Shown in pieces: positions 24,003-29,199 of a stretch of DNA of 29,199 nucleotides (positions are counted from its first letter, which is position 1; each line of letters starts with the position of its first letter). Made by a program: the position numbers and the translations under genes. The stretch lies in contig DATKCJ010000014.1 in the NCBI GenBank assembly GCA_035513275.1, forward strand, positions 1 to 29,199, read 5' to 3'. Below the pieces are notes generated by a model. The model had not been told where the DNA came from. It saw only the letters and a list, made by a program, of their open reading frames with translations, and ran no database searches. The DNA comes from DATKCJ01 sp035513275 (GTDB lineage Bacteria; Verrucomicrobiota; Verrucomicrobiia; Opitutales; Opitutaceae).

Positions 24003-24053
24003 AGCGGGTCCAACCCGCTGAGTTGGGGCCGACGCGGCAGGTTAAAAACTGCC
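24003..24053. repeat. Two short hairpins in the gap before the permease gene
   Basis: agcggg-tccaa-cccgct (24003-24019) forms a perfect 6-bp stem about 13 bp after the hybrid kinase stop. ggcag-gttaaaaa-ctgcc (24036-24053) follows. The pair could terminate the kinase operon. The style (complementary GC arms around a short loop) is also that of dispersed intergenic repeats. Confidence 0.4.
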
Positions 24054-24164
24054 CCCGCCTATCCGGCGCGCGACGAAAAAAGTTTCCGCGCCTTGTCGAA
24101 TCGAGCGGCGGCCGGTCGACCATGGGGTGTCGGGCAAACTGCCCGGCTCACACACCTCAGACCG

Positions 24165-26594
24165 ATGCACTCCGACCTCCGCCTCGCGATCCGCTCACTC
24201 TTCCGCGCACCGGCCTTTACCGCCGTCGTCATCGCCACCTTCGCGCTCGGGATCGGCGCGAACACCGCGATCTTCAGTTTCTTCCACGCAATCCTGCTTC
24301 GCGAACTGCCCTACGCCGATCCGGATCGCGTGGTGATCGTGAAGAACTCGCCCACTGACTACAGCGAGCCGATGGGTGTCGAGATCGGCCTGCTCGCGGC
24401 CGACTTCCGCGAGCTTCAGACTGCGGTGGAGTCATTCGACGCGCTTGCCGCATACACGCTCGACTCGGCAACGCTCACCGGACGCGAAGCACCGGACCTG
24501 ACGGTCGGCACCGTCGTCACGCGCAATTTCTTCAGCATGCTCGGCGCAGGTGCGGCGATCGGGCGCACATTCACCGAGAGTGATGGCCCCGAAAGCGGCC
24601 GGCTGATCGTCCTGGGCCACGGCTTCTGGCTCAACCGGCTCGGCGCCGATTCCTCGATCGTAGGCCGCCCGCTCACGCTCAACAATGTCTCGTTCACAGT
24701 CGTCGGCATCATGCCCGCGGCATTCGAGTTTCCGCGCGAGGCGCAGTTCTGGGCCACGCCTGCTGCCGACATTCCCGAGAACACGATCGGCCAGCCTGTC
24801 GCCGACTTCAACGGCCGCGGCAACTACGTGCGCACCATCCTTGGGCGCGTGAAAGCGGGCGTGTCGATCGCCGCCGCGGAGCAGGAACTCGCCGCCGCTG
24901 TCGCGCGCCTGCCCAACCCGAACCAGACGCGTCGCGAAATCCACCTCGTGAACATGCGCGACCAATCGGTCGGCGCAGTGCGTCGCGCGCTCACGATGGT
25001 GCTCGCGTGCGCGGGACTCGTGCTCCTCATCGCGTGCCTCAACGTTTCCAACCTGATGCTCTCGCGCGCGTCCGCACGGGAGCGCGAGTTCGCCGTGCGC
25101 CTCGCGCTCGGCGGCGGCCGCTGGCAGATCGCGAGACAGGCGCTCGTCGAGGCTGTCGTGCTCGCACTGATCGGCGGCATTGCCGGCATCGCACTCAGTG
25201 GCTGGACGCTTGACGCGCTCGTCGCAGCGGCGCCCGAGAGCCTCCCGCGATTGCACGAAGTGCGGCTCGACCTGCGCGTGATGGCATTCGCATTCGTGAT
25301 TTCCCTCGCGGCAGGCATCGGCTGCGGTCTCGCCCCGGTGCTCGCCACAGATCGCGCCGGTCTCGTCGCACTGATCCATGGCGGCGACCGCGGACCCGGT
25401 CTGTCGGGCGGAGGCTCGCGGCGCTTCCGCTCGTCGCTCGTGGCGACCGAGGTGGCGATCGCCCTCGTGCTGCTCGTCGCGGGTGGATTGTTGGTGCGCA
25501 GCCTCAGCCAGATGCAGGCGGCATCATGGGGATTCACGCCGGCACACGTCGTCTCGGCGCGCGTCGCATTCCTCGACGAACGATACAGCACTCCGGAAGC
25601 GCAGCGCACCTTTGCCCGCGCGCTGTTCGAGAAGCTCGAGACCGAGCCCGGTTTCCAATCCGTCGGCACGAGTCTTGATCGGATCGGGGCAGCATGGATC
25701 ACGCTGCCGTTCGCGCCGGAGGGCAATGTCTATGCCACACCGGGCGACCGGCCGCAGGCTAACTACCATCTCGTGAGCCACGATTACTTGCAGACGCTCG
25801 GCGTGCAGCTTGTGCAGGGCCGGCACTTCACGCGCGAGGACGATGAGAATACGCGCAACGTCGTCATCATCGATGCGAACATGGCTCGCCGCCATTTCGC
25901 CGATGGAAACGCAGTCGGCAGGCGAATCGAGGTTGTGAGATTCAAGGGCGATCCGTGGGTCGAAGTCATCGGTGTGGTCGCACCGATCGCCACCGACGGG
26001 CCTGGCGCATCGCAGTATCCCGATCTCTATACACCTTTCGCGCAGACACCCTGGAATCACTTCTACGTGCATGTGCGCACTCCTCTCGACCCCCCCACAG
26101 TCGGCGCAGCGCTCTCGCGAATCGTGCGAGGGATCGATGCCAGCGTGCCGGTCACTGATGTCGCCAGCATGGAGCAGGTGACATCGCGACCGGCGCAGGC
26201 GCGCGTCTTCCCACTCGGCCTGATCGGGGCGTTTGCAGGGCTCGCCCTGTTGCTTGCGGCGCTTGGCGTTCACGCCGTCACGTCGTTTGGCGTGGCCCGT
26301 CGCACGCGTGAGATCGGCGTGCGCATGGCGCTCGGTGCGGACCGGCGCTCGGTGCTCGCGTTGGTGATCCGCCAGGCAATGAAGCCCGTCACCGCGGGGC
26401 TGGCGGGCGGGATCGTGGCCGCAGTCGCCACGGCGCTCGCGATGCGCGGCCTGCTGTTCGGAATCGAGCCGATCGACGGTCCGACTTTCCTTGCGATACC
26501 AGTCATACTCGCCGCGGTGGCCGTCGTCGCCTGCTGGTTGCCGGCCCGCCGCGCCACAAAAATCGATCCTGCAATCGCATTGAGGGCGGAATAG
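24165..26594 (+). CDS. ADOP-type ABC transporter permease (MacB/FtsX-like)
   Basis: An 809-residue permease of the Acidobacterial duplicated orphan permease type. The N-terminal MHSDLRLAIRSLFRAPAFTA, then FALGIGANTAIFSFFHAILL, is the usual start and fixes the ATG at 24165; an earlier start would add unrelated residues. It has two copies of a MacB-type periplasmic domain and FtsX transmembrane block. The first FtsX block is at about 275-345 (GLVLLIACLNVSNLMLSRAS, REREFAVRLALGGGRW) and the second at about 685-809 (RRTREIGVRMALGADRRS, ARRATKIDPAIALRAE). No ATP-binding subunit is nearby, which is normal for this class. The export substrate is unknown. Confidence 0.92.
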   Translation: MHSDLRLAIRSLFRAPAFTAVVIATFALGIGANTAIFSFFHAILLRELPYADPDRVVIVKNSPTDYSEPMGVEIGLLAADFRELQTAVESFDALAAYTLDSATLTGREAPDLTVGTVVTRNFFSMLGAGAAIGRTFTESDGPESGRLIVLGHGFWLNRLGADSSIVGRPLTLNNVSFTVVGIMPAAFEFPREAQFWATPAADIPENTIGQPVADFNGRGNYVRTILGRVKAGVSIAAAEQELAAAVARLPNPNQTRREIHLVNMRDQSVGAVRRALTMVLACAGLVLLIACLNVSNLMLSRASAREREFAVRLALGGGRWQIARQALVEAVVLALIGGIAGIALSGWTLDALVAAAPESLPRLHEVRLDLRVMAFAFVISLAAGIGCGLAPVLATDRAGLVALIHGGDRGPGLSGGGSRRFRSSLVATEVAIALVLLVAGGLLVRSLSQMQAASWGFTPAHVVSARVAFLDERYSTPEAQRTFARALFEKLETEPGFQSVGTSLDRIGAAWITLPFAPEGNVYATPGDRPQANYHLVSHDYLQTLGVQLVQGRHFTREDDENTRNVVIIDANMARRHFADGNAVGRRIEVVRFKGDPWVEVIGVVAPIATDGPGASQYPDLYTPFAQTPWNHFYVHVRTPLDPPTVGAALSRIVRGIDASVPVTDVASMEQVTSRPAQARVFPLGLIGAFAGLALLLAALGVHAVTSFGVARRTREIGVRMALGADRRSVLALVIRQAMKPVTAGLAGGIVAAVATALAMRGLLFGIEPIDGPTFLAIPVILAAVAVVACWLPARRATKIDPAIALRAE

Positions 26595-26608
26595 CGTCAA
26601 TGCCTCGA

Positions 26609-26622
26609 GGCACCCGGGTGCC
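26609..26622. terminator. Perfect palindrome after the permease gene, weak terminator candidate
   Basis: ggcacccgggtgcc is a perfect 14-bp dyad 14 bp after the permease stop and before the YciI gene. There is no T-run after it and effectively no loop, so its role as a terminator is uncertain. Confidence 0.3.
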
Positions 26623-26655
26623 GGACGACTATATCAGAACCCAAGCCACACCATC

Positions 26656-27033
26656 ATGAAACAACATGGATCCGGGAAACTCTTCCTCTGCCTCGTTTAC
26701 TTCGAGTTGAAGCACCTCATGGCGTTGTCGAAAAAGGAACGCGCGGAACTCGATCGCGAGTCGCTCGCCTTCGACGAGCTTCTTGAAAGCGGGGGCCACT
26801 TCGTCGCCGCCCAGGCACTCCAATCGCCATCGAACGCGCGCACCGTGAGCGTGCGCCGCGGCAAGACAAAGGTCACCGACGGCCCGTTTGCCGAGACGAA
26901 GGAGCAGCTCGGTGGCTTCATCCTCATCCGCGCGGGCGACATCAGGAAGGCCGTGAAACTCGCCGCAGGAATCCCGCTCGCCAAGCTGGGCAGGATCGAA
27001 GTGCGCCCGATTTACAACATCCCGGTGCGATGA
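26656..27033 (+). CDS. YciI/DGPF-domain protein, partner of the ECF sigma factor
   Basis: A 125-residue YciI-like protein. FLCLVYFELKHLMALSKKER is followed by the DGPF signature TDGPFAETKEQLGGFILIRA (Asp75-Phe78) and the closing RIEVRPIYNIPVR. The family is a ferredoxin-like fold of unknown chemistry. DGPF proteins are characteristic neighbours of ECF42 sigma factors, and the sigma gene begins about 40 bp downstream here. The ATG at 26656 adds a few residues to the usual MKYLCL-type start. It follows a CA-rich leader without a clear Shine-Dalgarno. Confidence 0.92.
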   Translation: MKQHGSGKLFLCLVYFELKHLMALSKKERAELDRESLAFDELLESGGHFVAAQALQSPSNARTVSVRRGKTKVTDGPFAETKEQLGGFILIRAGDIRKAVKLAAGIPLAKLGRIEVRPIYNIPVR

Positions 27034-27072
27034 TCCCCGCGCGGCGGACTCGACAGCGGCCGCGCGTGGCGG

Positions 27073-28374
27073 TTGCATCCCGCCGCGTTGAGCGACGAGC
27101 AGTCCAGGGATGTCCGTGCCTCGGTGGATAGAATCTACCGCGACGAATCGCGCCGTGTTCTCGCGACGCTCATCCGGCTGCTCGGGGATTTCGATCTCGC
27201 GGAAGACGCGATGCAGGAGGCGTTCGCCGCAGCAATCGACCGATGGCCGCGCGACGGCGTACCGGCGAATCCGCGCGCGTGGCTCGTGTCGACCGGGCGC
27301 TTCAAGGCCATCGACTCGCTGCGCCGGCGCACGCGATTCCGCGCGGCCGTGCCGGAGCTCGCCGGCTTGCAGTCGAGCTTGGTGGAGCCGGAATTTCCCG
27401 TGAGCGATGAGACGATCGTCGACGACCAACTGCGGCTGATCTTTACTTGCTGCCACCCCGCGCTCGCCGAGGAGGCGCAAGTGGCGCTCACTTTGCGCGA
27501 AGTCTGCGGGCTCACGACAGAGGCGATCGCTCGCGCCTACCTGACCAGCGCGACCGCCGTCGCGCAACGGATTGTGCGCGCAAAGGCGAAGATCCGCGAA
27601 GCCCGCATTCCCTACGAGGTGCCGGCGCGCGACGAGTGGGACGCCCGGCTCGAGGTAGTCCTTCGAGTCGTCTACCTCGTGTTCAACGAGGGCTACACCG
27701 CGCCGCTGCACGCCGCGTCGGGCAGCGGAAACCTCGCCGGTGAGGCGATCCGGCTCGGCAAGCTCCTGGCGGAACTTCTTCCCGACGCCGAGGTGCGTGG
27801 GCTTGTCGCACTCATGTTGTTTCAAGAGTCGCGACGCGCAGCGCGCACCACGCCGGAGGGAGCGTTGATACTTCTCGCCGATCAGGATCGCGCGCTTTGG
27901 GACCGCGGATTGATCGCCGCCGCGGTGGAATCGCTGAAGCACGCGCTGAGTTCCGATCGCGCGGGTCCGTATGCAGTGCAGGCCGCGATCGCGGGCGTGC
28001 ATGCCGGAACTGTCGACGGGGCGCCGACGGACTGGGCAAGGATCGTCGGGCTCTACGATCTGCTTCTCCGCGAGGCACCGTCGCCTGTCGTCGAGCTGAA
28101 CCGCGCGGTGGCGGTCGCAGAGTGCGACGGGCCCGCGGCTGGATTGGAACTCGTCGATACAATACTCAGCCGCGGCGACCTGCGCGACTACCACCTCGCG
28201 CACGCCGTGCGCGCGGACTTCTTGCGGCGACTCCGGCGCGCTACCGAAGCACGCGCCGCCTATGACCAGGCCATCCGCCTCGCAACCCATGAGCACGAGC
28301 GCACCTTCCTCGAGCGCCGCAAGTCCGCCCTCGCGGACCTCAACTCCCCGGACAGTTTGTCATCCAATAGCTGA
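27073..28374 (+). CDS. ECF42-type RNA polymerase sigma factor with C-terminal extension
   Basis: A 433-residue ECF sigma factor. Region 2 is at about 20-90 (IYRDESRRVLATLIRLLGDF, AEDAMQEAFAAAIDRWP, PRAWLVSTGRFKAIDSLRRR) and region 4 at about 120-180 (LIFTCCHPALAEEAQVALTL, TTEAIARAYLTSATAVAQRI). The DUF6596 and TPR-like extension at about 185-425 (VFNEGYTAPLHAASGSGNLA, LNRAVAVAECDGPAAGLELV) is diagnostic of ECF42. In this group the extension regulates activity in place of a separate anti-sigma factor. No ATG is available in frame near the N-terminus: TTG 27073 fits best, with TTG 27088 and GTG 27124 as alternatives. The stop lies inside a palindrome (28356-28378). Confidence 0.88.
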   Translation: MHPAALSDEQSRDVRASVDRIYRDESRRVLATLIRLLGDFDLAEDAMQEAFAAAIDRWPRDGVPANPRAWLVSTGRFKAIDSLRRRTRFRAAVPELAGLQSSLVEPEFPVSDETIVDDQLRLIFTCCHPALAEEAQVALTLREVCGLTTEAIARAYLTSATAVAQRIVRAKAKIREARIPYEVPARDEWDARLEVVLRVVYLVFNEGYTAPLHAASGSGNLAGEAIRLGKLLAELLPDAEVRGLVALMLFQESRRAARTTPEGALILLADQDRALWDRGLIAAAVESLKHALSSDRAGPYAVQAAIAGVHAGTVDGAPTDWARIVGLYDLLLREAPSPVVELNRAVAVAECDGPAAGLELVDTILSRGDLRDYHLAHAVRADFLRRLRRATEARAAYDQAIRLATHEHERTFLERRKSALADLNSPDSLSSNS

Positions 28375-28377
28375 CAA
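28357..28377. repeat. Palindromic dyad, TGTCA-N9-TGACA family, site 4
   Basis: Arms ttgtca / tgacaa around a 9-nt centre tccaatagc. It shares the TTTGTCA...TGACAA outline and the central aata of sites 1-3. It overlaps the stop codon of the sigma factor gene (TGA 28372-28374). Confidence 0.65.
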
Positions 28378-28397
28378 GCCGCCCGCGGCGGGCTCCG

Positions 28398-28428
28398 GCA
28401 ACATGTCACCTAATAGGTGACATGTTGC
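28398..28428. repeat. 31-bp perfect palindrome, TGTCA-N9-TGACA family, site 3
   Basis: 15-bp arms gcaacatgtcaccta / taggtgacatgttgc around a single central a. The core TGTCACCTAATAGGTGACA is the most symmetric member of the family. It lies 21 bp after site 4, between the sigma factor and the DUF4287 gene. Confidence 0.75.
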
Positions 28429-28515
28429 GCGGCGGCATCGGGCGTGCGGATGCAGAAGGTTCGGCTGTCCAACCGGCTGCGAAGACCTCATTCTCGGCGC
28501 GAAACACCGCATACC

Positions 28516-29079
28516 ATGAGCAACCCTGATCCCGCACTCCTCACGATGATCGCCAACTTTCCCGCGAAGACGGGCAAGTCGCTCCCCGAATGGGTGAAGC
28601 TCGCGAAAGGCTCCGGACTCGCGAAGCACGGCGAGATTGTGAAAATGCTGAAGGGCGACCACGGCATGGGCCACGGCTACGCCAACCTCGTCGCGCTCCA
28701 GACGCTCAAGGGCGACGTCACGGCCGCTCCAGCGGCAGACGATGCTGAGTCAAAGTGGTTCGAGGGTGAGAAGACAGCCATCCGGCCGATCTACGACGCG
28801 GTCATGGCCGCAGTCGCGAAGCTCGGCAAGGACGTCGAACTCGCGCCCAAGCAGACCTACATGAGCGTGCGGCGCTCGAAGCAGTTCGCGTGCGTGCATC
28901 CATCGACGAAGGTGCGGCTCGATCTCGGCCTGCAGCTCAAGGGTGTCGCACCCTCGGGCCGGCTTGAGAAGGCCGGCAGTTGGAACGCGATGGTCTCGCA
29001 TCGCGTGCGCCTCGAGTCAGTCGACACATTCGACGCCGAGGTGCGCGGCTGGCTCAAGCAAGCCTACGACGCGGCGTAG
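28516..29079 (+). CDS. DUF4287/DUF5655 protein
   Basis: A 187-residue protein. Residues about 5-62 match DUF4287 (MIANFPAKTGKSLPEWVKLA, then HGEIVKMLKGDHGMGHGYAN). Residues about 75-185 match DUF5655 (YDAVMAAVAKLGKDVELAPK followed by QTYMSVRRSKQFACVHPSTK). The DUF5655 part appears in proteins linked to nucleic-acid transactions, but no activity is known. The ATG at 28516 begins the family sequence; an earlier start at 28417 would run through the palindrome tail. It is likely a single gene, followed by a small hairpin. Confidence 0.85.
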   Translation: MSNPDPALLTMIANFPAKTGKSLPEWVKLAKGSGLAKHGEIVKMLKGDHGMGHGYANLVALQTLKGDVTAAPAADDAESKWFEGEKTAIRPIYDAVMAAVAKLGKDVELAPKQTYMSVRRSKQFACVHPSTKVRLDLGLQLKGVAPSGRLEKAGSWNAMVSHRVRLESVDTFDAEVRGWLKQAYDAA

Positions 29080-29084
29080 TCGGC

Positions 29085-29100
29085 GCACGCTCGCGCGTGC
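29085..29100 (+). terminator. Hairpin after the DUF4287 gene
   Basis: gcacgc-tcgc-gcgtgc, a perfect 6-bp stem with a tetraloop, 5 bp after the stop. There is no T-run, so this is a weak terminator candidate. Confidence 0.35.
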
Positions 29101-29139
29101 TCGCCACGCGCGGCGGTTGCCGTCGTAGTCGCGGCGGCC

Positions 29140-29199
29140 ATGTGGCGCTACGTTCTGCTCTTTTTGAGCATCCTCGCGATGTCGACCTCGGTCATTTGG
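29140..29199 (+). CDS. Membrane protein, start only, possibly DMT/EamA transporter
   Basis: The first 20 codons, MWRYVLLFLSILAMSTSVIW, are hydrophobic and run off the window edge. The short LAMSTSVIW resembles the first helix of EamA-type drug/metabolite transporters, but 20 residues cannot settle the family. No Shine-Dalgarno is clear. Confidence 0.35.
   Translation, partial: MWRYVLLFLSILAMSTSVIW

Noticed and set aside
26629..28296. A 555-codon open frame on the minus strand opposite the YciI and ECF42 genes
   Set aside because: It is antisense to well-recognised families. Long antisense frames are expected in DNA with such high GC at third positions, and its sequence is arginine/alanine-rich with no known domain.
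1..29199. tRNA, rRNA, integrase, transposase or phage genes
   Set aside because: None seen on either strand by eye; small RNAs cannot be excluded without a covariance-model search.

Overview
This is a GC-rich bacterial window of about 29 kb with densely packed genes on both strands. No rRNA or tRNA gene, CRISPR array, integrase, transposase or phage gene was seen. The gene content suggests a Verrucomicrobiota-type genome, possibly Opitutaceae: an ECF42-type sigma factor with a YciI/DGPF partner, an ADOP-type MacB permease, a propeller sensor kinase, a DUF2167 protein, a GIDE-LemA fusion, and several families of short intergenic repeats. That assignment is inference from gene families and sequence style; no marker gene is present to prove it.

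Left part (1-8200): a YihY/BrkB membrane protein converges on a Tat-exported SnoaL-like protein, with two near-identical dyads between them. Next come a 230-bp intergenic repeat (copy A), a GIDE-LemA membrane protein, a DUF433/DUF5615 toxin-antitoxin pair (minus strand), a Ca2+/Na+ antiporter (minus), a cluster of inverted short palindromes, an inositol-monophosphatase-family enzyme (minus), repeat copy B, and a GlxA-type AraC regulator (minus) divergent from an alpha/beta hydrolase.

Middle (8200-18250): an ArsR-SRPBCC pair with overlapping ATGA, a DUF899 thioredoxin-like protein whose 3' end overlaps a small CxxC membrane protein, a TerB-like protein, an orphan DUF433 antitoxin paralogue (minus), a secreted esterase, a small secreted beta-rich protein, a three-gene membrane operon (DUF2167, zinc-ribbon membrane protein, single-pass basic/coiled protein), and a rhomboid protease with extra domains on both sides.

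Right part (18250-29199): a propeller/Y_Y_Y sensor kinase is translationally coupled to a REC-PAS-HisKA-HATPase-REC hybrid kinase, forming a phosphorelay with no DNA-binding output in view. An ADOP-type permease without a neighbouring ATPase follows. Then come a YciI/DGPF protein with its ECF42-type sigma factor, a second pair of the same dyads seen at 1261-1374, a DUF4287/DUF5655 protein, and the first 20 codons of a membrane protein cut by the window edge.

The most unusual material lies between genes. A dyad family (core TGTCA-N9-TGACA, conserved even in its centre) occurs twice as a two-site module. A roughly 230-bp repeat has inverted gtcacagag/ctctgtgac ends. A third family of hairpins is arranged as nested inverted copies. 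Several genes start after CA-rich leaders with no clear Shine-Dalgarno.
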